Source of the DNA: an uncultured beta proteobacterium
Lineage (GTDB): Bacteria > Pseudomonadota > Gammaproteobacteria > Burkholderiales > Burkholderiaceae_C
DNA length: 64,000 nt
NCBI GenBank assembly: GCA_903876735.1
Contig: CAIRAW010000014.1
Span: 1-64,000 of the forward strand
Direction: 5' to 3'
Position 1 is the first letter of the stretch. Each line of letters begins with the position of its first letter. The notes beneath the pieces are model-generated. The model was given only the letters and a program-made list of their open reading frames with translations. It was not told the DNA's origin and ran no database searches. Shown piece after piece: positions 34,794 through 44,223 of this stretch. A program made the translations under genes and the position numbers.

Positions 34794-35369
34794 ATGCGAA
34801 TCCCAGCCTTCCTCGTCGTCCTTCTGTTTGCCGCCACGGTGCAAGCCAGCCCCGTGCCGGCGGGAGACGACCTGGATGCGGCGCTGGCCGACAAGGGTCT
34901 GCTGGCGCGAATCGACCAGGTGCGCCATACGGTCGGCGAAAAGGCTTCGGCACTGGTCTTTACGGCCATGGGCTTTCTTGGCGCGCCCTACCGGCGCGGC
35001 GGCAGCACGGCGGAGACCGGTTTTGACTGCAGCGGCTTCGTCAAGTCGATGTACGAGCAGACGGTTGGCCTGGTCCTGCCACGCAAAGCCTCGCAGCAGG
35101 CCGCCGCCACGCAGCGGATTGAGCGCGCTGACCTGCAGCCCGGCGATCTGGTTTTTTTCAACACCATGCGCCACGCCTTCAGCCATGTCGGCATTTATAT
35201 CGGCGAAGGCAAATTCATCCACTCGCCCAAACCCGGCTCTGAAGTACGGGTCGAGGACATGGGCCTGAGCTACTGGAAACGCCGTTATGACGGCGCTCGT
35301 CGCGTGCCAGGCGCGGCCGAAGCAACTGCGGCACAGACTGCGCCGGCAGCGGAGCCTGCGGCGCGCTGA
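34794..35369 (+). CDS. NlpC/P60-family cell-wall peptidase
   Basis: A 191-residue exported endopeptidase. The ATG at 34794 opens a signal peptide (residues 1-18, cleavage after VQAS). The NlpC/P60 domain (about 60-175) has the nucleophile Cys in FDCSGFVKSMY, His in SHVGIYIGEGKFIHSP and PGDLVFFNT. It would cleave stem peptides of peptidoglycan. The C-terminus is an Ala/Pro-rich tail. A bidirectional terminator follows. Confidence 0.88.
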   Translation: MRIPAFLVVLLFAATVQASPVPAGDDLDAALADKGLLARIDQVRHTVGEKASALVFTAMGFLGAPYRRGGSTAETGFDCSGFVKSMYEQTVGLVLPRKASQQAAATQRIERADLQPGDLVFFNTMRHAFSHVGIYIGEGKFIHSPKPGSEVRVEDMGLSYWKRRYDGARRVPGAAEATAAQTAPAAEPAAR

Positions 35370-35408
35370 ATTGTTGCCGCTCACCGGCTCAGCTTTTAAT
35401 CGCGCCCG

Positions 35409-35438
35409 AAAAAAAGCCTCGCACTGCGAGGCCTTTTT
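35409..35438. terminator. Bidirectional rho-independent terminator
   Basis: AAAAAA-GCCTCGC-ACT-GCGAGGC-CTTTTT: a 7-bp GC stem flanked by A-run and T-run, so it can end transcription from both the NlpC/P60 gene (plus) and the TRAP binding-protein gene (minus). It lies between their stop codons. Confidence 0.9.
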
Positions 35439-35462
35439 GATGCAACTGGCAAAGCCAGCAAA

Positions 35463-36548
35463 TTACAGTTTCTGCGTTGCCATGAAGGAGTCGAAACGGC
35501 TTTCGGCAAAACGGAACCAGGCCACCTGATCACGCTGGAATGCGCGCAGGTCAGCGTAAATTTTCTTCCATTCCGGGCTCTTGGCATCGTTCTCGGCGAA
35601 CACCGCCATCGAGGCCTTGAACGAAGCTTCCAGCACCGCTTGCGAGAAAGGCAATACCTTGGTCTTGGCAGCAACCAGTTGCTTCAGGGCCTTGGGGTTG
35701 AACGCGTCGTACTTGGCCAACATGTCCGAATTGGCAAGAGCTGAAGCAGCCTCGATGATCGCCTTGTACTCGGGCGACAGCGCGTCAAACGCTTTCTGGT
35801 TGATAAAGAAGTCCACTTCCGGACCGCCTTCCCACCAGCCGGGATAGTAGTAGAACGGCGCAACCTTGTTGAAGCCAAGCTTCTGGTCGTCATACGGACC
35901 GACCCATTCAGCGGCGTCGATCGTGCCTTTTTCCAGCGCCTGGTAAATTTCCCCGCCCGGAATGCTCTGCGGCACAGCGCCGAGTTTTTGCATAACTTCG
36001 CCGATCAGGCCGCCACCCAGGCGCATCTTCATGCCCTTGAAGTCGGCGATCGACTTGATTTCCTTGCGGAACCAGCCGCCCATCTGGGTGCCGGTGTTGC
36101 CGCCGGCAAAGCTGATCATGTTGTAGCCGGCATAGAACTCGTTCATGAGCTTGCGGCCATTGCCGTGCATCATCCAGGCGTTCATCTGGCGCGCATTCAG
36201 GCCAAACGGAACAGCCGAACCGAGCGCGAAGGCCGGGTTCTTGCCATAAAAATAATAGGGCACGGTGTGGGACATCTCAACCGTGCCGTTCTGCACGCCG
36301 TCAACCACGCCGAACGGGGGCAACAACTCGCCACCGGCATGCACCGAAATCTCGAACTTGCCGCCCGACATCGCCTTGACCGCCTTGGCGAACACTTCGG
36401 CGCCACCATAAATGGTGTCGAGCGACTTGGGAAAGCTTGAAGCCAGACGCCAGCGAATGGCGGCAGCCTGGGCATGCACTGCAGGCGCAGCACCAGCGGC
36501 CAACACGCCGGCGATACCGGCATTTTTGATTACGGAACGACGATCCAT
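35463..36548 (-). CDS. TRAP transporter substrate-binding protein (DctP/TakP type), orphan
   Basis: A 361-residue periplasmic solute receptor. The N-terminus MDRRSVIKNAG plus hydrophobic core (cleavage after VHAQ or nearby, about residue 27) is a Tat-type signal. Family features are WRLASSFPKSLDTIYGGAEVFAKAV, HTVPYYFYGKNPAFALGSAVP and the Arg-containing GMKMRLGGGLIGEV that binds the ligand carboxylate. This is the TakP-like group binding 2-oxo acids. The DctQ and DctM membrane subunits are not adjacent, so the receptor must work with a permease encoded elsewhere. Confidence 0.9.
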   Translation of the reverse strand: MDRRSVIKNAGIAGVLAAGAAPAVHAQAAAIRWRLASSFPKSLDTIYGGAEVFAKAVKAMSGGKFEISVHAGGELLPPFGVVDGVQNGTVEMSHTVPYYFYGKNPAFALGSAVPFGLNARQMNAWMMHGNGRKLMNEFYAGYNMISFAGGNTGTQMGGWFRKEIKSIADFKGMKMRLGGGLIGEVMQKLGAVPQSIPGGEIYQALEKGTIDAAEWVGPYDDQKLGFNKVAPFYYYPGWWEGGPEVDFFINQKAFDALSPEYKAIIEAASALANSDMLAKYDAFNPKALKQLVAAKTKVLPFSQAVLEASFKASMAVFAENDAKSPEWKKIYADLRAFQRDQVAWFRFAESRFDSFMATQKL

Positions 36549-36683
36549 GAACTTCACCTTTGCAAGTTGTTGATTGGAGGTCTCACCATGCCGCGCGGCA
36601 TGACGACGACCCATAGGAGTCCACAGGCATTGTAAGGTCAACAGCGCCGCTTTCTGAGGCGGGTTTTCCCTTGCGCAGACGCC

Positions 36684-38582
36684 TCAGGCAACGGCTTTGA
36701 GCGCAGGACCACCCGACGCCAGCAGCGGCTCGAAGCGGCGCCGTATGGCAGCCTGGATACCAGCCGCATCCAGCCCCTGCAAGGCCAGCAATCTGGCGTG
36801 ATCGCCGTGCTCGATGAATTCATCCGGCAAACCCAGTTGCAGCAGGGGTTTGACAACACCGGCTGCCTGCAGTGCTTCACTCACGGCGCTACCGGCTCCA
36901 CCCATGATGGCGCCCTCTTCAACCGTCACCAGCGCCTCGTGCTCGGATGCGACCTTGAGCAGCAGTGCCAGGTCCAGCGGTTTGACCCAGCGCATGTTGA
37001 CCACGGTCACGCCCAACACCGCGGCTGCTTCCAGCGCCGGATACAACAGCGTACCGAAAGCAAGAATGGCCAGCCGATTGCCAGCACGCCTGACTTCGCC
37101 CTTGCCAAAAGGCAAGGCCTGCAGCCCGGGCTGCACCGCCACGCCAGAACCCGCACCGCGCGGGTAGCGTACCGCCACCGGGTGCTGCTGCTCGAAGGCA
37201 CAGGACAGCAACTGACGGCACTCGTTTTCATCGGCCGGACAGGCCAGACTCATGTTGGGGATGCAGCGCAGGAACGGGATGTCATAGGCGCCGGCATGGG
37301 TGGCACCATCGGCGCCGACCAGACCTGCGCGGTCCAGCGCGAACACCACCGGCAGATTCTGGATTGCGACGTCGTGAATCAGTTGGTCGTAGGCGCGCTG
37401 CAGAAAGGTGGAATAAATCGCCACCACCGGTTTGAGCCCCTCGCAGGCCAAGCCGGCGGCAAAGGTCACAGCGTGCTGCTCGGCAATCCCGACGTCGAAA
37501 AAACGATCCGGAAAATTCTGTTCAAACTCGACCATACCCGAGCCCTCGCGCATGGCCGGGGTGATGGCCACCAGACGCTTGTCATGCGCGCCCATGTCAC
37601 ACAGCCATTGGCCAAAGACCTGGGTGAAAGTCTGTTTGGCCGGCGTGCTGGGTTGCTGCAGACCGACGGCCGGGTCGAACCTGCCGGGGCCGTGGTAGGC
37701 CACCGGATCGGCTTCGGCCAGCTTGTAGCCCTGGCCTTTTTTTGTGACCACATGCAGAAACTGCGGTCCCTTGAGATGCTTGATGTTCTCGAGCGTGGGA
37801 ATCAGGGAATCGAGGTCATGGCCATCGATCGGACCGATGTAGTTGAAACCAAATTTTTCGAACAACGTAGCCGGCACGACCATGCCTTTGGCGTGCTCTT
37901 CAATGCGCTTGGCCAGTTCGAACAGGGGCGGTGCGCCCTTGAGCACGGTCTTGCCGGCATTTTTGGCAGCAGCATAAAACTGGCCGCTCAGGAGTTTGGC
38001 TAGGTAACGGTTGAGCGCGCCCACCGGCGGACTGATGCTCATGTCGTTGTCATTGAGGATGACCAGCAGATTGCAGTCCGCCACGCCCGCGTTGTTGAGC
38101 GCTTCGAAGGCCATGCCGGCGGTCAGCGCGCCGTCGCCGATCACGGCAATGCAGTTGCGCTCCTCGCCCTTGATCCGGGACGCCAGCGCCATGCCCAGCG
38201 CCGCCGAAATGGAGGTACTCGAGTGGGCCGTGCCAAAGTCGTCGTATTCGCTTTCGGCGCGCTGCGGGAAACCGCTCAGGCCACCGAGCTGGCGCAGCGA
38301 GCCCATGCGCTCGCGCCTTCCGGTCAGGATCTTGTGCGGGTAGGTCTGATGGCCCACGTCCCAGACAATGCGATCCTGCGGCGCGTTGAAGACATAGTGC
38401 AGGGCGACGGTTAGTTCGACCGTGCCGAGGTTGGAGCTCAGATGCCCACCGGTCTGGGAAACGCTGTCAAGCACATAGGCCCGCAATTGCGCCGCCACCA
38501 TCTCCAGTTGGGCGCGCGGCAAACGCCGCAGCGCAGCAGGGTCATTGATGGTTTCGAGCAACGGGTACAAATTTTTCGACAT
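36684..38582 (-). CDS. dxs: 1-deoxy-D-xylulose-5-phosphate synthase
   Basis: A 632-residue thiamine-diphosphate enzyme condensing pyruvate and glyceraldehyde-3-phosphate, the first step of the MEP isoprenoid pathway. The N-terminal domain has [29 protein letters not shown] and the ThDP motif [18 protein letters not shown], and later [18 protein letters not shown]. Start at 38580-38582, [15 protein letters not shown], as in related species. It is downstream of ispA and xseB on the same strand, the common betaproteobacterial operon order. Confidence 0.95.
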   Translation of the reverse strand: MSKNLYPLLETINDPAALRRLPRAQLEMVAAQLRAYVLDSVSQTGGHLSSNLGTVELTVALHYVFNAPQDRIVWDVGHQTYPHKILTGRRERMGSLRQLGGLSGFPQRAESEYDDFGTAHSSTSISAALGMALASRIKGEERNCIAVIGDGALTAGMAFEALNNAGVADCNLLVILNDNDMSISPPVGALNRYLAKLLSGQFYAAAKNAGKTVLKGAPPLFELAKRIEEHAKGMVVPATLFEKFGFNYIGPIDGHDLDSLIPTLENIKHLKGPQFLHVVTKKGQGYKLAEADPVAYHGPGRFDPAVGLQQPSTPAKQTFTQVFGQWLCDMGAHDKRLVAITPAMREGSGMVEFEQNFPDRFFDVGIAEQHAVTFAAGLACEGLKPVVAIYSTFLQRAYDQLIHDVAIQNLPVVFALDRAGLVGADGATHAGAYDIPFLRCIPNMSLACPADENECRQLLSCAFEQQHPVAVRYPRGAGSGVAVQPGLQALPFGKGEVRRAGNRLAILAFGTLLYPALEAAAVLGVTVVNMRWVKPLDLALLLKVASEHEALVTVEEGAIMGGAGSAVSEALQAAGVVKPLLQLGLPDEFIEHGDHARLLALQGLDAAGIQAAIRRRFEPLLASGGPALKAVA

Positions 38583-38641
38583 AGGCTCTATTTTCGCTGC
38601 GTTCGGAGCTTGGCTATCAAGAATGGTCTTGCCGGTCATCA

Positions 38642-39604
38642 TCAACTGACCCGGTTTACCACCATGGCGGCCAGCCCCTGCAAGGTCTGGGTCTGGTGCA
38701 AGCCGCTTTGCCGCAGTGCCAACAAAGCCTGCGCCAGCAGTTTCTGGGCGTAGGCGGCCGAGCGCTCCAGGCCCAGCACCGACACATAGGTCGGCTTGTC
38801 ATGGCTGGCATCCTTGCCCGCCGTCTTGCCCAGCGTGACGGAGTCGGCCGTCACGTCCAGAATATCGTCCACCACCTGAAACGCCAGTCCGATGGCGGCG
38901 CCATAGTCCTGCAGACCACGCTGCGCGGCATCGGAAATCTCACCCAAGGCAGCGCCCATCATCACGCTGGCCTGCAACAGGGCACCGGTCTTGAGGCGGT
39001 GCATCTGGCGCAACTGGTCTTCGGTCAGTGCAACGCCGACACTGGCCAGATCGATCGCCTGCCCGCCCGCCATGCCGGCGCTGCCAGCAGCACGGGCCAG
39101 CAGGCTGCACAAACGGGCTTGTTGCGCCGCCGGCATACCGGCCTCAGGGGTTAACAATTCAAACGCCAGCGCCTGCAAGGCGTCGCCGGCCAACAGGGCG
39201 CCGGCCTCGCCAAACTTGACATGAACGGTTGGTTTGCCGCGGCGCAGAACATCGTTGTCCATGCAGGGCATGTCGTCGTGCACCAGCGAGTAGGCATGGA
39301 TCAGCTCAACCGCACAGGCCGCGCGCAGCGCCGCCTCATAGGGCCCGCGGTCCGACGCGCCAGCACCCGCCCAATCCACAAGCTCGGCGCTCACCGACTC
39401 CCAGGCCGCCAGCACCAGGAGCGGTCGCAGCCGCTTGCCGCCATCCAGAACGGCGTAGCGCATGGCCGCTATCAATTCGGCCGGTGCACCGTGTTCCAGA
39501 CTGACCGGCGCGCTGGCACATACCCAACCGTCAAGCGCACGCTCAACCTGTTGCAGATGCGCGGCGCTCCAGGCGCCGAGGTCCAATGCCATTTCTGTTG
39601 TCAC
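38642..39604 (-). CDS. ispA: Farnesyl (geranyl) diphosphate synthase
   Basis: A polyprenyl synthase of up to 320 residues. The first Asp-rich motif is [11 protein letters not shown], the second [11 protein letters not shown], and GGKRLRP is the diphosphate-binding Arg segment. Two starts are possible: GTG at 39602-39604, which overlaps the xseB stop as GTGA, and ATG at 39590-39592, four codons later and 11 bases after GGAG. The GTG is given here because coupling to xseB is usual. It chain-extends IPP/DMAPP made by the MEP pathway. Confidence 0.93.
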   Translation of the reverse strand: MTTEMALDLGAWSAAHLQQVERALDGWVCASAPVSLEHGAPAELIAAMRYAVLDGGKRLRPLLVLAAWESVSAELVDWAGAGASDRGPYEAALRAACAVELIHAYSLVHDDMPCMDNDVLRRGKPTVHVKFGEAGALLAGDALQALAFELLTPEAGMPAAQQARLCSLLARAAGSAGMAGGQAIDLASVGVALTEDQLRQMHRLKTGALLQASVMMGAALGEISDAAQRGLQDYGAAIGLAFQVVDDILDVTADSVTLGKTAGKDASHDKPTYVSVLGLERSAAYAQKLLAQALLALRQSGLHQTQTLQGLAAMVVNRVS

Positions 39605-39831
39605 TCCGGCGTCCAGCTCTTGAGCAGCCCCTGGTCAAGCACCTTGACCTGCGTTTCAACGGCTTCGAGCCGCTCACGGCAAAACTTGAGCAGTTCAGCG
39701 CCACGCTGGTACTGGGTCAGCAGTTGCTCCAAGGGCATGGCACCCGATTCGAGTCGTGCCAGCAATTGCTCCAACTCTTCCAGAGCGGTCTCGAAACTGG
39801 CGGGCTTGGCAGAACGGGGGGCAGTAACCAT
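39601..39831 (-). CDS. xseB: Exodeoxyribonuclease VII small subunit
   Basis: A 76-residue product with the XseB signature [37 protein letters not shown] and a C-terminal coiled helix. It forms ExoVII with XseA (not in this window), degrading single-stranded DNA. It is coupled to ispA through a GTGA overlap and is the first gene of the xseB-ispA-dxs unit. Confidence 0.93.
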   Translation of the reverse strand: MVTAPRSAKPASFETALEELEQLLARLESGAMPLEQLLTQYQRGAELLKFCRERLEAVETQVKVLDQGLLKSWTPE

Positions 39832-39872
39832 GGGGCGGAAAAATCCGTGAATGTAATCCGGTGATTTTAGGC

Positions 39873-39896
39873 GCTGGCGTCAGGTGCATCGCCAGC
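39873..39896 (-). terminator. Hairpin after iorB, weak terminator candidate
   Basis: GCTGGCG and CGCCAGC form a perfect 7-bp stem with a 10-base loop, about 28 bases past the iorB stop on the minus strand. The following U content is low (CUAAAAU), so termination would be inefficient. It also lies upstream of xseB. Confidence 0.35.
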
Positions 39897-39924
39897 AGAC
39901 CCTAATAACTTTGAGGAGATCCCC

Positions 39925-40701
39925 CTAAGCCGCCGGTATGGCGTCAGGCGCCACGGCCTTGTCGGCCTCGAACAGACCTTGTGCCAATTTGACCGCGTCG
40001 GCGCACAGCAGGCGCTGGCACCAGGCAGCCACGCAGGATGGCGCCACGGCCTCGGGCTCAAAGACAATCTGCGAGACGACCCGTGCAATGACAGCCGGTG
40101 CCACGCCCGCCACGAGCAGCGCCGCGGCAAAGCGACTGGCCGCATCCCCAATGCGAAAGGCGTTGATATTGGCCTTGACGATGCGCTCGCCCTTGGGCGC
40201 AAACAGGGCTCGCAGTTGCGCCTCCAGCAATTCAGCCGGCAAGGGCAGCTGAGAAGCCGCCGCACCCAGCACCACAACGTTCTGCACCTTCACGCTGCCA
40301 GCCTTTTGCGCCAGGCGCGTGCCATTGATTGCGACCAGCCGCGGCGCCGAAAACAGCACCTCGTACAACGCGGCGGGTTTTGGATAGGTCGTGACATTGA
40401 CCATCGGCGTGATGTCGGTAACGATGCAGCCGTCCGGGCGCAGCAAATTCGTGTAGCGCAGGGCCTCCATCGGTTCCACCGAAAGCACCATGCTGGCCGT
40501 TCCCTCGGCAATCAGGTCGCTGGACACGGGCTGATCCGAAATGCGGACAAAGGCCGACACCGCTCCACCCCGTTGGGCCATGCCATGAACCTCGGACTGT
40601 TTCAGGTACAGACCAGCCTCATGAATGGCGCGGTCAATCACCGCTGCTATCGTCAGCACGCCCTGACCGCCAACGCCGCACACCACCAGGTCGTAGTTCA
40701 T
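39925..40701 (-). CDS. iorB: Indolepyruvate oxidoreductase subunit beta
   Basis: A 258-residue protein of the gamma-type 2-oxoacid oxidoreductase fold. MNYDLVVCGVGGQGVLTIAAVI and SEVHGMAQRGGAVSAFVRI are the CoA/phosphate-binding loop and the family signature of IorB. The C-terminal 80 residues are a helical extension not needed for the core. Translation is coupled to iorA (ATGA overlap). Together they oxidatively decarboxylate arylpyruvates (indolepyruvate, phenylpyruvate, 4-hydroxyphenylpyruvate) to arylacetyl-CoA with ferredoxin. Confidence 0.9.
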   Translation of the reverse strand: MNYDLVVCGVGGQGVLTIAAVIDRAIHEAGLYLKQSEVHGMAQRGGAVSAFVRISDQPVSSDLIAEGTASMVLSVEPMEALRYTNLLRPDGCIVTDITPMVNVTTYPKPAALYEVLFSAPRLVAINGTRLAQKAGSVKVQNVVVLGAAASQLPLPAELLEAQLRALFAPKGERIVKANINAFRIGDAASRFAAALLVAGVAPAVIARVVSQIVFEPEAVAPSCVAAWCQRLLCADAVKLAQGLFEADKAVAPDAIPAA

Positions 40702-42350
40702 GCTGCCACCACCTTGATTGCGTGTTTGAGTTCGCGTGCTTCCTTGATGTCCTTGATCTCCTTGGCGTAGGTGACGCAAGCGCGCCGCGCAATGATCACC
40801 GACAAGCCGGTGTAGGCCAGTTCCTCACGCAGGGTTGCCACCGTTTGCGCCTTCTTGTGCGGCGAGGGCACGACGATGCGGATGTGCTCGCGTGGTACGC
40901 CCAGGCCAGCCACCAGATTGACCACTTCTTCATCGGTCGCCATGGTCGGCTGCCCACCGGTCATCGCAACAATGCTGTTGTCCAGAATAAAGACCTTGAT
41001 GTTGGTGTTGTCGCGCGCTGCGTCCAGCATCGGCGCCATGCCGGAGTGGGTGAAAGTGCCGTCGCCGATCACGCACAGCGAGGGGTTCATACCGGCATGC
41101 GAAGCGCCTATCGCCATGCCGATGGAGGCCCCCATGCACAGGCAGGAGTGAATGCCGTGGTAGGGCGCCATCGCGCCCAGCGTGTAGCAGCCGATGTCGC
41201 CCATCACGCGTGTGTTCGGCGCAAATTCGGCAATCACTTCGTTGATGGCGATGTAGGCGTCGCTGTGCGGACACTTGTCGCACAGACAGGGCGGCCGGCC
41301 AACCAGCACGTCGGCCAGACCCGGTATTTCAAGCGAAGCCTGGATCGGCAGGCCGAAACAGCGCTTGATCGCATCCTGCGACAGCTCGCCCATGCGCGGC
41401 AGGTCGCCGCTGAGCTTGCCGCGGATCGGGCGCTCACGCATGAGCCCGAGCGCACTGACGTAGCGCTCGATGAAGGGATAGCCCTCCTCCACGATCCAGA
41501 TTTCGCTCGAGGCGTCGAGCAACTGGCGGATTTTCTTCACCGGCAGGGGATAGCAGCCCACGCGCAACAGGTTGTAGTTCTCCAGGGCATCACCGAGCGC
41601 CTCCTGCAGGTAGTTCCAGGCCAGTCCGCTGACCAGAATGCCGGGGCGCTCGCCAGCGCGCAGCGTCAGCGCATTGACCGCATGGGCCTCCGAGTAGGCC
41701 TGCAACGCGCCCTGCTTCTCGACCAGGCTGGCATAGGCCCGCCGGGCATTGCCGGGCAGCAAAATAAAGCGACTCGGATCGTCCACATAGTGCGCCTCGT
41801 TTTGCGGTCGTGGCGCGGCCAGCTGAACCTTGGAGCGGCTGTGCGCCAAGCGTGTCACCAAGCGAAGCAGGACCGGCACCTGCAGCTTCTCCGACAGGTC
41901 AAAGGCCTCACGCGTGAAGTCGTAGCACTGCTGCTGGTCGGCCGGCTCCAGGCAGGGCACCATGGCAAAGTCGGCAAAGTAACGCGAGTCCTGCTCGTTT
42001 TGCGAGCTGTGCATCGAAGGGTCGTCGGCCACCACCAGCACCAGGCCGCCATGCGCGCCCGAGACCGCCACATTCATGAACGGATCGGCCGCTACATTGA
42101 GCCCGACATGCTTCATCGAGACCATGGCACGCCGCCCGGCGTAGGAGACGCCAACACCCTCCTCCAACGCCACTTTCTCGTTGCTCGACCACATGCCGCG
42201 CACCGACAGACCGTGCTCTTTCACATAGTCCTCGATGGTCTGGTAAATCTCGGTCGATGGGGTACCCGGGTAGGCGTAGGCGGCGCTGATACCGGCGTCA
42301 ATGGCGCCGCGCGCAATCGCTTCGTCGCCCAGCAGAATGACTTCAGACAT
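40698..42350 (-). CDS. iorA: Indolepyruvate oxidoreductase subunit alpha, without ferredoxin domain
   Basis: A 550-residue thiamine-diphosphate subunit from 42348-42350. The N-terminal pyrimidine domain has AYAYPGTPSTEIYQTIEDY and ADDPSMHSSQNEQDSRYFA. The ThDP motif is GDGTFTHSGMAPMLDAARDN with NSIVAMTGGQPT, and CLCDKCPHSDAY precedes it. Typical IorA proteins end in a 2[4Fe-4S] ferredoxin-like domain of about 60 residues; here the chain ends EIKDIKEARELKHAIKVVAA with no Cys cluster. A separate ferredoxin gene lies divergently at 42585 and could supply the missing electron-transfer module. Length otherwise normal. Confidence 0.88.
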   Translation of the reverse strand: MSEVILLGDEAIARGAIDAGISAAYAYPGTPSTEIYQTIEDYVKEHGLSVRGMWSSNEKVALEEGVGVSYAGRRAMVSMKHVGLNVAADPFMNVAVSGAHGGLVLVVADDPSMHSSQNEQDSRYFADFAMVPCLEPADQQQCYDFTREAFDLSEKLQVPVLLRLVTRLAHSRSKVQLAAPRPQNEAHYVDDPSRFILLPGNARRAYASLVEKQGALQAYSEAHAVNALTLRAGERPGILVSGLAWNYLQEALGDALENYNLLRVGCYPLPVKKIRQLLDASSEIWIVEEGYPFIERYVSALGLMRERPIRGKLSGDLPRMGELSQDAIKRCFGLPIQASLEIPGLADVLVGRPPCLCDKCPHSDAYIAINEVIAEFAPNTRVMGDIGCYTLGAMAPYHGIHSCLCMGASIGMAIGASHAGMNPSLCVIGDGTFTHSGMAPMLDAARDNTNIKVFILDNSIVAMTGGQPTMATDEEVVNLVAGLGVPREHIRIVVPSPHKKAQTVATLREELAYTGLSVIIARRACVTYAKEIKDIKEARELKHAIKVVAA

Positions 42351-42584
42351 GTTTGCTCCAGTGTGCGTGGGATCTTCGGTGGATCTCCTGGGTGGCAAGT
42401 ATCGCATCTGCGCAAGCCCTGCTTGTCAGCTTGGCGTCAACCGTTTTTGCGCGTCGGCCGCGCTCGTCCCGTGTCGCGAAGGGAACCGCGCAGCAGAATC
42501 ACTTCAGGCACAATAATCGCTGGAGTCGACACCCACTGCGACCCGGTTTTCAAACGCTCTTACAAACATAACGGAGACCCCACC

Positions 42585-42830
42585 ATGGCTTTGCTCATCA
42601 CCGAAGACTGCACCGCATGCGACGCCTGCCGCCCCGCCTGTCCGAATGAGGCCATCAGTGTCGGCGATCCGCTTTATGTGATCGACCCGCAGCGCTGCAC
42701 CGAATGCGTTGGCGCAGAAGACGAGCCCCAGTGCAAGGTGGTCTGCCCGGCTGACTGCATCACGTTCAACCCGGCCTTCAAGGAAAGTCCGGAAGAATTG
42801 CAGGCCAAGTACGAAAAGCTGCACGCCTGA
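42585..42830 (+). CDS. YfhL-type 2[4Fe-4S] ferredoxin
   Basis: An 81-residue ferredoxin preceded by ACGGAGACCCCACC. The clusters are bound by CTACDACRPACPNEAI and CTECVGAEDEPQCKVVCP, i.e. one regular CxxCxxCxxxCP motif and one with an eight-residue insert, the pattern of YfhL/Alvin-type low-potential ferredoxins. In core genomes such genes sit near coaD or elsewhere. Here it is divergent from iorAB, whose alpha subunit lacks its own Fe-S domain, so it is the natural candidate acceptor. A plus-strand MFS gene follows. Confidence 0.92.
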   Translation: MALLITEDCTACDACRPACPNEAISVGDPLYVIDPQRCTECVGAEDEPQCKVVCPADCITFNPAFKESPEELQAKYEKLHA

Positions 42831-42880
42831 TATTGCAGGCCGCTCGCCTTCGCGGTCAGGACGCGCCCGCCCGACCCACC

Positions 42881-44059
42881 ATGCCCCGGGGCACCACCGG
42901 CGACTCATTGCCCAAGGTCTTGTGGCCCTTGCTGTTTGGCAACTTCGTCATCGGCAGCGGCGTGATGGTGGTGGCAGGCACGCTCAATGAGATCAGCAAC
43001 TCACTGAACATCCCGGTGGCTGTTGCCGGGCAACTGATCACGGCCGCTGCGGTAACGATGTGCCTGGGCGCACCCCTGTTTGCCAGCGTCGTGGCGGGCT
43101 GGGACCGGCGCCGTCTGCTGACGCTGTCCATGCTTTGGTACGCCTTGTTTCTGGGCCTGTGCGCCCTGATGCCGGGGTTTGGCTCGCTGTTGGTGGTGCG
43201 CGTGCTGGGTGTTGTATCTCCGGCCATTTTCACGCCCCAGGCCGCCGCCTGCGTTGGTCTGCTGGTGCCACCGCATCAGCGCGGCCGGGCCATCACCTTT
43301 GTATTTCTGGGCTGGTCTGTTGCGTCGGTACTGGGCATGCCGCTGGGCGCCTGGATTGGCGGCACACTGGGCTGGCGCGGCGCGTTCGCGTTTGTCGCCC
43401 TGCTGGGCCTGGTCAGCGCCGTGTGGCTGTGGCGGACCCTGCCCGACGGCATCAAACCACCCGCGCTTTCCAGGGCCGCCTGGGGCCAGACGCTTCGCTC
43501 CAAACCGCTGATGCTGTGCGTGGCGGTCACGCTGCTGCAGTCGGCCGGCCAGTTCGTGCTGTTTGCCTACTTTGCGCCCTACTACAAGGCGCAACTGCAC
43601 ACCACACCCTTGCAACTGAGTCTGCTGTTCGCCTGGTTTGGCGCCTTTGGACTGATCGGAAATATCCTGATGTCACGCCGCATTGACCGCATTGGCGCCG
43701 CACACGCTGTTATGTGGAGCATGGGCAGCATCGCGCTTAGCCTGCTGCTGTGGTCCCTGGGCAGCAGCGTGGTGCTGGCGGCGCTGATCTGTGTGCCCTG
43801 GGGGCTGGGCTGCTTTGCCGCCAACTCGGCCCAGCAGGCGCGGCTGCTGGGCATTGCGCCGGCACTGGCTTCCGGGTCGATCGCACTCAACTCGTCGGCC
43901 ATGTACGCCGGCCAGGCGCTGGGCGCCGGCAGCGGCGGCTGGTTGATCGCGCAGGGCCAGATGGCTTCGCTGCACTGGTTCGGACTGGCGGGCCTGCTGG
44001 TGGCGATGGCACTCAGTTGGTGGACGGCTCGGCAAGCGTCTGGTCAGCGCGTCAATTGA
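42881..44059 (+). CDS. MFS transporter (DHA1-like drug/sugar efflux family)
   Basis: A 392-residue, twelve-helix permease. The frame opens earlier at a TTG (42833), but the ATG at 42881 lies just before the first helix and is preferred. Motif A appears as AGWDRRRLLTLSM and motif C-like glycines as GMPLGAWIGGTLGWRGAFAF, with VVSPAIFTPQAAACVG in helix 4, typical of AraJ/YdhP efflux members. Substrate unknown. It follows the ferredoxin gene by 50 bases. Confidence 0.85.
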   Translation: MPRGTTGDSLPKVLWPLLFGNFVIGSGVMVVAGTLNEISNSLNIPVAVAGQLITAAAVTMCLGAPLFASVVAGWDRRRLLTLSMLWYALFLGLCALMPGFGSLLVVRVLGVVSPAIFTPQAAACVGLLVPPHQRGRAITFVFLGWSVASVLGMPLGAWIGGTLGWRGAFAFVALLGLVSAVWLWRTLPDGIKPPALSRAAWGQTLRSKPLMLCVAVTLLQSAGQFVLFAYFAPYYKAQLHTTPLQLSLLFAWFGAFGLIGNILMSRRIDRIGAAHAVMWSMGSIALSLLLWSLGSSVVLAALICVPWGLGCFAANSAQQARLLGIAPALASGSIALNSSAMYAGQALGAGSGGWLIAQGQMASLHWFGLAGLLVAMALSWWTARQASGQRVN

Positions 44060-44223
44060 AGCCAATCAAGGGCTCAATTCGGCCATTCGCCGTCAAACGG
44101 CGCGGCTGATAATTCATTTCAAAGAACCAGTCATCGAACTGCGCGGGCGTCGCAACTATGCGTGCCTTGACGGCTGATGCAGCAGGGCATCAAGCGACCT
44201 ACTAGATTTGAAGGAATGTAGCC

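Noticed and set aside
40722..42830. 702-codon plus-strand open frame
   Set aside because: It is antisense to iorA along most of its length, with His/Arg/Ala-rich composition typical of a shadow frame; only its last 81 codons, the ferredoxin, are real.
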